Part shown: positions 33,561-41,589 of the stretch, one piece after another
Layout: every line of letters begins with the position of its first letter
Position numbering within the stretch: position 1 is the first letter of the stretch
Assembly: GCF_000264455.2 (NCBI RefSeq)
Contig: NC_017956.1
Coordinates: 3,330,001-3,394,000 of the forward strand
Reading direction: 5' to 3'
Length of the DNA stretch: 64,000 nt
Origin: Tistrella mobilis KA081020-065
GTDB lineage: Bacteria > Pseudomonadota > Alphaproteobacteria > Tistrellales > Tistrellaceae
The notes under the pieces: generated by a model
What the model was told of the DNA's origin: nothing
Database searches by the model: none
What the model saw: the letters and a program-made list of their open reading frames with translations, nothing else
Program-made: the position numbers and the translations under genes

Positions 33561-34140
33561 TCCGCTTAACCCGAGAGGCCAGATCGATCCGATAGCCGGC
33601 ACCGCCCCCGATCGTGTGGTCCAGGGGGCCGGCATGGGCCGCCAACCGGGCCAGGAACAGCCGGGCCGCTTCCTCCCCCTGCAGCGCCTCTCCCGTCGGC
33701 CCCAGCCAGTTCACCAGCAGACAATATCCATCCGCCGGCCAGAGCCCGGCGATCCGGGCCGCAAGCCGGTCGATTTCGGCCGCACTCAGGAAATAGAGCA
33801 CCTCGGACAGAATGATCAGGTCGGCGGCAAGCTCCGGCCAGCCTTCCGGCAGCTCCGCCCGCAGGAAGGCCACATTCGGCCGGTCGGTACAGCGGCGCGC
33901 CGCGATCTCCAGCGCCACCCCAGACACATCGATCCCGATCACCCGATCCGCGGTGGCCGAAAGCAGCCGCGTCAATTCACCGATCGAACAACCCGCCTCG
34001 ATCGCGACCCGCCAGCGCCGCGCCGGCAGCGCGGCCAGGCTGGCGCGGTATTTTCCGCGTTCATAGGGGCGATCGCGGAACCCCCAGGGATCGGGGTCGC
34101 AGGCGTAGAGCCGGTCGAAGCGCCGCTCACGCCCGGACAT
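33460..34140 (-). CDS. NodS-like SAM-dependent methyltransferase
   Basis: The 226-residue methyltransferase shows the NodS family opening FDRLYACDPDPWGFRDRPYERGKY and SAM motif I EAGCSIGELT (48-57), followed by GIDVSGVALEIA. NodS N-methylates the deacetylated glucosamine of Nod factors; family members outside rhizobia act on unknown amines. The last roughly 30 residues lie antisense to the HNH gene and are rich in Pro, Gly and Asp, so they are probably a disordered tail. It is the last gene of a four-gene operon; its start overlaps the deacetylase gene by 14 bases, pairing N-deacetylation with N-methylation. Confidence 0.87.
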   Translation of the reverse strand: MSGRERRFDRLYACDPDPWGFRDRPYERGKYRASLAALPARRWRVAIEAGCSIGELTRLLSATADRVIGIDVSGVALEIAARRCTDRPNVAFLRAELPEGWPELAADLIILSEVLYFLSAAEIDRLAARIAGLWPADGYCLLVNWLGPTGEALQGEEAARLFLARLAAHAGPLDHTIGGGAGYRIDLASRVKRISRERSPCGDSAEIPDAAGDPGYPAPPDAGRDG

Positions 34141-34894
34141 GAGGGCCGCCGTATACGGATCCGATGAACAGCTCCGGCGTCTGCAGGAAATGCCGGCGCG
34201 TCTCCGGCGCCATCACGAAACCGTCCGGATCGTCGGCGATCAGCCGGGTGACCTGCGATCTGTGACAGCGGATGGCGGCCTGTTTGGCCTGGCGGAAGCC
34301 CCTGCCGTCGAACCGGTAAAGCCGGTCCGGCGGTGCAACTGCGGTTTCGGTGAAGCGACCCCAGACCGGGAACCGCCAGAACCGCACCCCGGGGAGCGCA
34401 GCCGCCACCCGGGCGCCGAGTACCGCGGTGCGGCGATGATCGACATGCGGATCCCCGTCCCAGGTGGTCCAGAGCGCGCCGATGCGCGCCAGGCGGGCCA
34501 GGGCGACCACCTGTCCGCAGGCCCTGGCCAGGTCCGCACCATCGGCCGGCACTCCCTGGTCGGGAAAGCCGAGGTCGATGATCCGGTGACGGCTGCGGCC
34601 GGCCAGGCAGCGGAGCGCTGCCCGGAGTTCGGCCTGCCGCAATTGCGCCAGCACGGCCGGCGGCCAGCGTCGCGAGGCGGGGTGGGACCGGGTGCCGTCG
34701 GTCACCGCCACCACGATCACCGGCAGTCCGGCCGCAGCCGCGGCCGCAAGAGCCGCGCCACAGCCGAAGGTCTCGTCATCGGGATGGGGGGCCAGAACCA
34801 TCACCGGCCGGCCGCCGGTGAGCCTGTGGAGATCGACCATCGGCGCCGCCAGGGCCGCGCGCAGCACCCGGCCACGGGCAAGCGGCGTCACCAC
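34127..34894 (-). CDS. PIG-L (LmbE) family deacetylase
   Basis: The 255-residue zinc hydrolase carries the signature APHPDDETFG (His37, Asp39-Asp40) and the C-terminal HVDHR motif that completes the metal site. PIG-L enzymes remove the N-acetyl group from GlcNAc attached to a lipid, inositol or similar carrier (as in MshB, BshB). The start is GTG; 34894 or 34891, the latter giving a GTGA overlap with the stop of the preceding gene. In this operon it would expose an amine for the NodS-like enzyme. It has no signal peptide, so it acts in the cytoplasm. Confidence 0.88.
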   Translation of the reverse strand: MVTPLARGRVLRAALAAPMVDLHRLTGGRPVMVLAPHPDDETFGCGAALAAAAAAGLPVIVVAVTDGTRSHPASRRWPPAVLAQLRQAELRAALRCLAGRSRHRIIDLGFPDQGVPADGADLARACGQVVALARLARIGALWTTWDGDPHVDHRRTAVLGARVAAALPGVRFWRFPVWGRFTETAVAPPDRLYRFDGRGFRQAKQAAIRCHRSQVTRLIADDPDGFVMAPETRRHFLQTPELFIGSVYGGPHVRA

Positions 34895-36072
34895 AGTCCG
34901 CCCTCGCGCGCGGCGCGGCCAGCCAGCGCCCGGCCGGCCGCGACCAGGCGGGCATCGGGGGCCGCCTGCCGGATGAACAGCGACAGGTCGCGGCGCAGGC
35001 GCTCCACCGGCTGATCGGTCATATGGGCATCGGTGCCGAGGGCCGCCTCGGACAGTCGCAGCACCTCGACGCAGACGTCTTCGACCAGCTGGCGAGCCAG
35101 CAGCGCATCGGTGACCGCCGCGTCGATACGGGTAGCGGATGCGGAAGTGTCCGCCCCGGCCGCTTCAACCGCCAGCGCCACCACCTCCAGCCGCGAGACC
35201 GCTGCCTGAACCAGCCCCACCGCCCGCGCAAGGCGGGCAAGCTGAAACGGATCGTCAAGTCGCCGCCGCGCGTCCAGCCGGCGACGCCAGGCCTCGATCA
35301 GCGCCTGGGCACCGCCCAGATGGGCCGCGCAATACCGCCAGATCCCGCCGTCGAAATGGGGCGGGCGCTGATAGTCGCCGGGCCCGCCGAGCAGCGCGCC
35401 TGGCCCGGCCTCAAGGCCGGTGAAGTCGTGGCGGCCCGATGCGGTGGCCCGCATGCCGGCCGCCCGCCAGTCCTGGCGCCGGTGCCGGCGACGGTCCGCG
35501 ACCGGCAGCAGCGCCAGACGCGTGGCCGTCTCCTGCCCCAACCGGAAGGTCACCACTGCCTGCGTGACCAGGCCCAGCCCCGACGCGAAGCGTTTGGCCC
35601 CGGTGAAACTCAGCCGGTGTGGGGCATCCGCGGCCGCCGACCACTCGGCCGTCAGCGGCGGCTGATCATCGGCCCCCCAGACGCCGAGCGGGCCCCCGGC
35701 CCGCACCCCGGCCGCCATCTCCGCGATCTGCGCCCGACTGCCATGAAGCGTCACCAGCTTCACCGCATCGATATGCCCCTCGACCAGCCGCGCGACCGGC
35801 AGGCTGGCACGCCCCAGGCGAAGCAGCAGGTCGAACGCCATCCGGGTGGCCTGCGGGTCGCGGCCGAGGCCCAGGCCGAGACCACCCTCCGCAGGCGGCA
35901 GACAGGCCGTGAAGACCCCCACCTCCCGCAGCCGGCCGATCTCGGGCCCCAGATCCCAGCCTTCACGATCCGCGGCAGCCGCCCCCGCCTCGATGGCAGC
36001 CAGGGCGCGGGAAAGCGGAATGTGGGGGAGCAAGGTGTGGGAGAGCGGGTCCGTCGCCATGTCTGCCGTCAT
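34888..36072 (-). CDS. acyl-CoA dehydrogenase-fold protein
   Basis: The 394-residue protein has the three-domain acyl-CoA dehydrogenase architecture: an N-terminal helical domain with LPPAEGGLGLGLG, a middle beta domain (about 125-220), and a C-terminal four-helix bundle (about 230-390) ending with GTDAHMTDQPVERLRRDLSLFIRQAAPD. The last segment resembles acyl-CoA dehydrogenase-fold flavin monooxygenases more than dehydrogenases, and I could not find the usual catalytic Glu. It may oxidise or hydroxylate an acyl or amine group. ATGA overlap with the glycosyltransferase stop upstream and a 4-7 base overlap with the PIG-L gene downstream. Confidence 0.77.
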   Translation of the reverse strand: MTADMATDPLSHTLLPHIPLSRALAAIEAGAAAADREGWDLGPEIGRLREVGVFTACLPPAEGGLGLGLGRDPQATRMAFDLLLRLGRASLPVARLVEGHIDAVKLVTLHGSRAQIAEMAAGVRAGGPLGVWGADDQPPLTAEWSAAADAPHRLSFTGAKRFASGLGLVTQAVVTFRLGQETATRLALLPVADRRRHRRQDWRAAGMRATASGRHDFTGLEAGPGALLGGPGDYQRPPHFDGGIWRYCAAHLGGAQALIEAWRRRLDARRRLDDPFQLARLARAVGLVQAAVSRLEVVALAVEAAGADTSASATRIDAAVTDALLARQLVEDVCVEVLRLSEAALGTDAHMTDQPVERLRRDLSLFIRQAAPDARLVAAGRALAGRAAREGGLW

Positions 36073-37262
36073 GGCATCTCCTGAAACAGGCGGTCGGCAT
36101 GTTCTTCGTCGCCCTCCGGCCGCAGCGCCCGACAGGCCGCCACCAGCCTTGGCAGGCCGGCCGCCACATCGCTCAGCCGCATGCGCCAGCGGGCAAGATG
36201 AGGGTGCTGTGCCTCGACCGCCGCCCAGACCGGCCCGAAGCCGGCCGCGCGATCTGGCAGACGGCCCTCGAAACCGCTCCACCGCAGCAACGGCGCCGGA
36301 TCGATATCCGCAGCCAAAAGCCGGCGCACCCGCGCCCGCAAGGCGGCCCGCAACCACAGCATGCCCAGCGGCTCGAAATCCTCGTCGGCCGGATGATCCC
36401 CGGCCACCAGGCCGGCGGCCAGGGTATCGGCCAGCCCGCCGGCTGCCCGGCCGGTCAGCCGGCACGAGGTCACCACCCGAACGGCGGGATCGTGACGCAC
36501 CGGCAGGCCATGGGCGCGGATCCGGCGGGCAAAGGCGCGGTCCTCGGCATGCGATACGGCGGGCAGGCCGCCCACGCGGTCCCAGGCCCGGGCGGCGACG
36601 GCCAGGCTGGCCCCGCCGACCTCGCCATGAGAGGGCCAGGGGTCGTGCGGGTCCGGGTCCAGCCGCGCCACCAGTTCAGCCGCATGCCGGCGCCAGCGCG
36701 CCTGCAAGCGGTAGCGCGCGGTGATCGTCGGCGGCAGGCGGTTGAATTCGGCCGGATCGAAAGCGATGCGTCCGCAGACCAGGGCCGCGCCCTTGCCGAG
36801 AGCGGCAAGATTGGCCCGGACCCAGTCGGGATCCGGTCGGGTATCGGCATCGGTGGTGAGCAGCACGCCATCTTCCCCGACCCTGGCGCGCGCCAGATCA
36901 AGCGCCTGCCGCCGGGCAGCCCCGGCATGGGCCAGATCCCGCGGCAAGCGGCACGACACCACGTCAACCGGTATGTCGGAGGCCATGGGCAGATCGGACC
37001 GGGCAGCCCACGACATCGCACGCGCTGCCGTGTCGTCGACGGAATTATTGACCAGCACCAGGATCCGCCCGCGGGCCGGCCAGGCACGGGAAGCCGCCTG
37101 TGCGCAGGCCTCCAGGCATCCGATGATCCGCGCGGCCTCGTCCCGCGCGGGGATGGCAATCACATAGGCGGCATCCTGTCGCCAGGGCGGAACCGACGAC
37201 GCCCCGCCATCCGCATCCTCTCCATCCTGCACACCGCGCACCGGCACCCCTCCGTCAGCCAT
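36069..37262 (-). CDS. family 2 glycosyltransferase
   Basis: The 397-residue protein has a GT-A fold: VIAIPARDEAARI (34-46) and the metal-binding Asp-x-Asp DAD (138-140) in LLTTDADTRPDPDW. A later HAEDRAFARRIRAHG segment supplies the typical ED acid. No membrane helix is evident, so it acts in the cytoplasm. It would transfer a sugar, possibly a hexosamine, onto an acceptor acted on by the downstream genes. It is the first gene of the four-gene operon, starting 75 bases behind tRNA-Arg, with no clear ribosome-binding site. Confidence 0.86.
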   Translation of the reverse strand: MADGGVPVRGVQDGEDADGGASSVPPWRQDAAYVIAIPARDEAARIIGCLEACAQAASRAWPARGRILVLVNNSVDDTAARAMSWAARSDLPMASDIPVDVVSCRLPRDLAHAGAARRQALDLARARVGEDGVLLTTDADTRPDPDWVRANLAALGKGAALVCGRIAFDPAEFNRLPPTITARYRLQARWRRHAAELVARLDPDPHDPWPSHGEVGGASLAVAARAWDRVGGLPAVSHAEDRAFARRIRAHGLPVRHDPAVRVVTSCRLTGRAAGGLADTLAAGLVAGDHPADEDFEPLGMLWLRAALRARVRRLLAADIDPAPLLRWSGFEGRLPDRAAGFGPVWAAVEAQHPHLARWRMRLSDVAAGLPRLVAACRALRPEGDEEHADRLFQEMP

Positions 37263-37337
37263 GACCAGGGCACCGGTGATCCGATGCCGGAGACAACAAC
37301 CGGCGACGAGCGATTTGGTTCAGATGTTGGGCAGGAA

Positions 37338-37414
37338 TGGCGTCCCCGGCAGGATTCGAACCTGCGACCCCAGGATTAGGAATCCTGTGCTCTATCCTGC
37401 TGAGCTACGGGGAC
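37338..37414 (-). tRNA. tRNA-Arg (anticodon CCT)
   Basis: The minus strand folds into a complete cloverleaf. The 7-bp acceptor stem is GTCCCCG with CGGGGAC. The D arm has AGCTCAG-type sequence, the anticodon stem is CAGGA/TCCTG with loop TTCCTAA, and the T arm contains GGTTCGAATCC. The anticodon CCT reads AGG. The CCA end is encoded (37338-37340). The total is 77 bases. Confidence 0.95.
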
Positions 37415-37546
37415 ACCGGGCGCCTCCGGGCGGGCGGGAGCGGGGCTCCGGCGGGCCGGGACGGGCGGCTGCCTTTAGGTAGCACGAAATCCCGGTGGCA
37501 CGAAAGCCCCGTCGGACCAGGCGGTGGCGCGTGATCGTCCGGGGGG

Positions 37547-38566
37547 TCAGAAGCTGCGGGGATGGAGGCCGGCCTGCAACATCCGGCCCATGCGATCGCC
37601 GGCCGCGACCAGGGCGCGGCGGGTGCCGGGTTCGAACGCGGAATGGCCGGCATCGGCGATCATCTCCAGCATCGCCGAGGAACCCAGATGGCGGGCGAGC
37701 GCGACAGCGGTGGCCGGTGGGCAGATGACGTCATAGCGGCCCTGGACGATGTGCACCGGCAGTAGCCGGAGCCGCGGGTCGGCATCGATCCGGCCGAGCA
37801 GCGGCCGGTCGGCCAGGAAACAGCGATGGGCGAAGTAATGGGCTTCAAGCCGCGACACCGCCAGCATGGCGCGATCTTCGTCGGCGCGGCCGGCGGCGGC
37901 AGCGGCGCCGGCCGCCAGCTGCGACACCGGCCTCAGGGTCGCACAGGCCCCTTCATAGCCCGACCAGGCGCGTGCCGCCGGCAGGTGGATGCGCGGATCC
38001 GGGTCCATCAGCAGCGGCAGATAGCCCGCCAGCGGATCACCGCGCGCGCTTTCCGGCAGATGCCCCAGAAAGCCATCCCGGGCTTCGGGGAAGAACCGCC
38101 CCATCTCGTGGAGGAACCAGGCGACCTCGTCATCGGTGCCGAGAAAGATGCCGCGCAGGATCAGCCCGGTCACCCGCTCGGGATAGGTGGTGGCATAGGC
38201 AAGAGCCAGGGTCGAGCCCCAGGAGCCGCCGAAGACCGCCCAGCGATCGATCCCCAGATGGCGGCGCAGACGTTCGATGTCATCGACCAGATGATCGGTG
38301 GTGTTGGCCCGGGTCTCGCCATGGGGGGTCGATCGGCCGCAGCCGCGCTGATCGAACAGAACCGCCCGCCAGATCCGCGGATCGAAGAAGCGGCGATGGG
38401 CGGGTTCCGTGCCGGTGCCCGGCCCGCCGTGGAGGAAGACCACGGGCACGCCATCGGGCCGGCCGCAGGCTTCCCAGGCGAGAACGTGACCATCGCCCAC
38501 ATCCAGACGGCCACGTGCATCGGGTTCAATCGGCGGATGGAGATCGCGGGGTGCGGCATCCATCAT
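37547..38566 (-). CDS. pip: proline iminopeptidase
   Basis: This alpha/beta hydrolase cleaves N-terminal proline from peptides. The 339-residue protein has the S33 signature: HGGPG oxyanion segment near residue 49, DQRGCGRS, the nucleophile elbow GGSWGSTLAL, Asp in QGRYDVICPP and His in DAGHSAFEPG. GGAGA precedes the two adjacent ATGs (38566, 38563). The upstream frame to 38692 is not needed. It is divergent from the M48 protease gene and probably monocistronic. Confidence 0.93.
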   Translation of the reverse strand: MMDAAPRDLHPPIEPDARGRLDVGDGHVLAWEACGRPDGVPVVFLHGGPGTGTEPAHRRFFDPRIWRAVLFDQRGCGRSTPHGETRANTTDHLVDDIERLRRHLGIDRWAVFGGSWGSTLALAYATTYPERVTGLILRGIFLGTDDEVAWFLHEMGRFFPEARDGFLGHLPESARGDPLAGYLPLLMDPDPRIHLPAARAWSGYEGACATLRPVSQLAAGAAAAAGRADEDRAMLAVSRLEAHYFAHRCFLADRPLLGRIDADPRLRLLPVHIVQGRYDVICPPATAVALARHLGSSAMLEMIADAGHSAFEPGTRRALVAAGDRMGRMLQAGLHPRSF

Positions 38567-38839
38567 CGGCGGGTCTCCACTGGCATCGGCGGCCTTCCGC
38601 AGGTTCGGCGACTGTATCGCCACCCGAAGTGTGGCCGATCCCTTATGGGGCACGCAAGCGCAGCCATGAGACAAGGCGCTACGCCGCGTCATGTCGCAGC
38701 CTTGTCACGCCTGCACGGGTTGCCTGATCCGGCCCCAGCCGCCATCTTTGTCACGGCCGGCCGCGTCGTCGTTACACTCGCGTCGCCCTTCCGGCCCCTG
38801 CCGTTCAACATCTTCCGATCCTTCACGAGGCCGAGCCCC

Positions 38840-40357
38840 ATGCCCGCAGCACCCGTGATCGCCCCCGCATCCGACCGCGATCCGTATCCCGCCCGCCGGT
38901 CCCGTCGGATGCATGGCCTGCGCCGGCTCATCGGTGCGGCGGTCATCGGCGTGATGGCGGCCGGCTGCGCCGGCGGCCCGGCGAACAGCCAGGGCTTCAA
39001 CCTGATCGGCGATGAGCAGGCCTCCAAGATGGGGGCCGAGGAACACCCCAAGCTGGTGAAGGCCTTCGGCGGCGAATACAAGGACGAAAAGCTGCAGCGC
39101 TATGTCGAGGATATCGGCTTTCGCCTGATGGCGGTCACCGAGATGAAGGATGAGCCCTTCACCTTCACCATCATCGACAGCCCGATCGTGAACGCCTTTG
39201 CCCTGCCCGGCGGTTATGTCCACGTCACCCGCGGCCTGATCGCCCTCGCTCATGACGAGGCGGAGCTGGCCGGCGTGATGGCGCATGAAATCGGTCACGT
39301 GACCGCCCGGCATTCGGCCCAGCGCATGAGCACGGGCATGATCGCCCAGGTCGGCGCCGGGTTGCTGGGGGCGGTTCTGGGCAGCAGCACGGTGGCCAAC
39401 ATCGCCAATATGGGCGCGCAGGTCTATCTGCAGTCCTACAGCCGCGACCAGGAATTCGAGGCCGACGAACGGGGCACGCGCTATCTTCAGGCCGCCGGCT
39501 ACGACCCCGGTGCGATGGCGAGCTTTCTGCAGCGGCTCAACGACTATTCGGGCTATGAGGCGAAACTGCGCGGCCAGGACAACCCGGCCGAGCAGTTCAA
39601 CCTGATGGCCTCGCATCCGCGAACCCCCGACCGGGTGGCCCGCGCCGTGCAGCTGGCGGGTGGCGCCACGGGCGTGCGGCCGGTGGAGCCCCAGCTGGAG
39701 GCCATCGACGGCATGGTCTATGGCTCGTCGCGCGCGCAGGGCGTGATCAACGGCCGCAGCTTCAAGCATCCCGAACTGCGGTTCGCCTTCGAGGCCCCGC
39801 CCTCTTACGCGATCATCAACAGCGACGAGAACATCACCGGCTACGGTCCGGAAGGTGCCCGCTTCGTCTTCGACATGGCCCGTGCGCCGCGCAACATGGC
39901 ATTGACGGATGTGCTGGCCCGCAGCGCCGCCGAGGGCCAGCCGCGCCTGCAGAATGTCGAGCGCATCACGGTGAACGGCATGGACGGAGCCACCGGTGTC
40001 GCCAGGGTGCGGGATCGCAGCGGCACGACGCTGGAGGTCCGGCCCATCATCCTGCGCGCCGATGCCGACACGGTTTATCGCGTTCAGCTGATCACGCCGG
40101 TCGACGTGCTGCCGAAGGTGCAGGAGGATCTGCGGCGCTTCACCTACAGCTTCCACAGATTGACCGAAGCCGAGGCCAAGGCGGTGAAGCCGCTGCGCCT
40201 CGACGTCGTCACGGTCAAGCGCGGCGACACGGTCGACAGCCTGGTGAAGCGCATGGCGCTGAACGAGGACCCGGAAGGTCTGTTCCGCCTGCTCAACGGC
40301 CTGAAGCCCGGGGAGACGCCTGAGCCCGGAACCAAGGTGCGCTTGGTCGTCCAGTAA
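38840..40357 (+). CDS. M48-family metalloprotease lipoprotein with C-terminal LysM-like segment
   Basis: This envelope protease is similar to BepA/YfgC. The 505-residue protein contains the zinc motif HEIGHVTARH (about residues 149-158) and the downstream glutamate in EFEADERG. A lipobox, VMAAGC, places the lipidated Cys near residue 43, so an alternative ATG at 38909 gives a more usual signal peptide; the ATG at 38840 has GAGG in front. The C-terminal region (about 455-505) reads VVTVKRGDTVDSLVKRM...GTKVRLVV, a LysM-like fold. M48 lipoproteins degrade misassembled outer-membrane proteins. The much longer open frame upstream is antisense to pip. Confidence 0.92.
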   Translation: MPAAPVIAPASDRDPYPARRSRRMHGLRRLIGAAVIGVMAAGCAGGPANSQGFNLIGDEQASKMGAEEHPKLVKAFGGEYKDEKLQRYVEDIGFRLMAVTEMKDEPFTFTIIDSPIVNAFALPGGYVHVTRGLIALAHDEAELAGVMAHEIGHVTARHSAQRMSTGMIAQVGAGLLGAVLGSSTVANIANMGAQVYLQSYSRDQEFEADERGTRYLQAAGYDPGAMASFLQRLNDYSGYEAKLRGQDNPAEQFNLMASHPRTPDRVARAVQLAGGATGVRPVEPQLEAIDGMVYGSSRAQGVINGRSFKHPELRFAFEAPPSYAIINSDENITGYGPEGARFVFDMARAPRNMALTDVLARSAAEGQPRLQNVERITVNGMDGATGVARVRDRSGTTLEVRPIILRADADTVYRVQLITPVDVLPKVQEDLRRFTYSFHRLTEAEAKAVKPLRLDVVTVKRGDTVDSLVKRMALNEDPEGLFRLLNGLKPGETPEPGTKVRLVVQ

Positions 40358-40370
40358 TATAGGCCTGAGA

Positions 40371-40850
40371 TCAGGATCGGGGCCGGAGATCCACCCGCCG
40401 GGTGGAGACCAGTCCGGTCGCGATCGGGCCGGTGTCGTCCACCCGGCCATCGGCATCCCGCAGGAACAGCTCGGCGGAGGCGACACCGATCCGGCCGCCG
40501 CCATCGATCACCCGGCCGGTGGCTCTGAGCCCGGCCGCCCTGGCGGGGCGCAGCAGCTTGACCGTGTAGTCGAGCGTCATCAACGCCTCAGACGGCCCGA
40601 GCAAAGTGGCATTGGCCGAGGCGCCGGCGAAATCGACCAGCGCTCCCAGGATGCCGCCCTGAAACAGCCCCTGATGCTCGCCCAGTTCCGGCCGGAAGGG
40701 CAGATCCAGCACGACATGGCCGGGAGCGACGTCCAGAAAGTCGAAGCCGAGCAGGCGGGCTGCAGGCATGGACAGCACGAAGGCCTGCAGGCGTGCGCCT
40801 GCGTCGGTGGTGCCTGCGTCGGTGGTGCCAGGGGCGATGGTATCGGACAT
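40371..40850 (-). CDS. PaaI-type hotdog thioesterase, first of tandem pair
   Basis: The 159-residue hotdog protein has FQGGILGALVDFAGASAN (about 65-82), the PaaI signature with Gly-Gly and the catalytic Asp, followed by LDYTVKLLRPA. GGAG is well spaced for the ATG at 40850 and too close for the one at 40859. Near the N-terminus a 15-bp unit occurs twice in tandem (40797-40826), giving a repeated GTTDA. It lies 17 bases behind another thioesterase gene of the same family, forming a two-gene operon. Substrates unknown. Confidence 0.84.
   Translation of the reverse strand: MSDTIAPGTTDAGTTDAGARLQAFVLSMPAARLLGFDFLDVAPGHVVLDLPFRPELGEHQGLFQGGILGALVDFAGASANATLLGPSEALMTLDYTVKLLRPARAAGLRATGRVIDGGGRIGVASAELFLRDADGRVDDTGPIATGLVSTRRVDLRPRS
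40797..40826. repeat. 15-bp tandem repeat, two copies, inside the thioesterase gene
   Basis: Two identical 15-base units, GCCTGCGTCGGTGGT, lie head to tail and are followed by GCC, the start of a third. They keep the reading frame and encode a short Thr/Asp/Ala/Gly repeat near the N-terminus, which probably varies in copy number without effect on the fold. Confidence 0.8.
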
Positions 40851-40867
40851 GGGCGACATCTCCGGGA

Positions 40868-41302
40868 TCAGCCGCGCGGCGGCGCGACGTGGAAGGTAGC
40901 GGCAGCCTGGGCGATGACCGCATCATCGGCCAGGATCAGCGCCCGGGCGAAAGCCAGCGTCTGGCCGGTCCGGATCATCTCGGGCCGGATCTCCAGCCAC
41001 TGGCCGATGCGCCCTGCCCCCATGAAGTCGACCGAGAGGTTCACAGTCACCAGCCCGCCGGACTCCGGCCGGTGGAGCCAGCAGGTCAGCCCCATGGCAT
41101 TGTCGGCAAGCGCCGAGATCAGCCCGCCATGGGCGAGGCCGCGCGAATTGGTGTGCGCTTCGGCCAGATACAGACCCAGATGAAAGGCCGTTTCGCTCCG
41201 CTTCGCCCAGATCGGCCGCCAGGGGTCGGTGACCGGGCTGCGGCGGTCGTGAAGCATGAAGCCCTCGGGCACGGAAGAGGTTTCGACAGGTTCGACCTGC
41301 AT
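40868..41302 (-). CDS. PaaI-type hotdog thioesterase, second of tandem pair
   Basis: The 144-residue hotdog protein has RGLAHGGLISALADNAMGLTC (about 54-74), with HGG and Asp of the PaaI family, and VNLSVDFMG as the central strand. It is the promoter-proximal gene of the tandem pair. The two proteins are clearly different in sequence, so this is not a recent duplication; they may form a hetero-oligomer or act on different acyl-CoAs. Confidence 0.85.
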   Translation of the reverse strand: MQVEPVETSSVPEGFMLHDRRSPVTDPWRPIWAKRSETAFHLGLYLAEAHTNSRGLAHGGLISALADNAMGLTCWLHRPESGGLVTVNLSVDFMGAGRIGQWLEIRPEMIRTGQTLAFARALILADDAVIAQAAATFHVAPPRG

Positions 41303-41468
41303 TGTTCGTCTCCATCAACCCGGATGTCGAAGTCGCGTCGTCTGACCCGAAGACTATCATCGCCGCCCGGACGACGCCTTCATCAACGCCCCCAATCGAG
41401 TTTTAGACGCCATTGGGCTGTATCTGTCCCGTGGAGTACAACCACATATCGTTTCTTCTGCCGCCCCC

Positions 41469-41495
41469 AAAAAAAGCCCCGGCCGAAGCCGGGGC
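41469..41495 (-). terminator. intrinsic terminator of rpoH
   Basis: On the minus strand an 8-bp stem GCCCCGGC/GCCGGGGC with a TTCG tetraloop is followed by TTTTTTT. It lies 95 bases after the rpoH stop codon and is a clear Rho-independent terminator. Confidence 0.9.
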
Positions 41496-41589
41496 ATAGT
41501 GACGTTCGCCATGCGACAGAGTGTCCACGAAGACCGGCAGGCTGGCTGCACGGGCTGGCCTTCGCGAACCTGATGAGAGACGGGGCCGG

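Noticed and set aside
37338-37414. tRNA-Arg as an island attachment site
   Set aside because: No integrase, and no second copy of the tRNA 3' end in the window.
37826-38839. N-terminal extension of the M48 protease frame
   Set aside because: The added 338 residues are antisense to pip. A ribosome-binding site and the lipoprotein signal mark the true start near 38840-38909.
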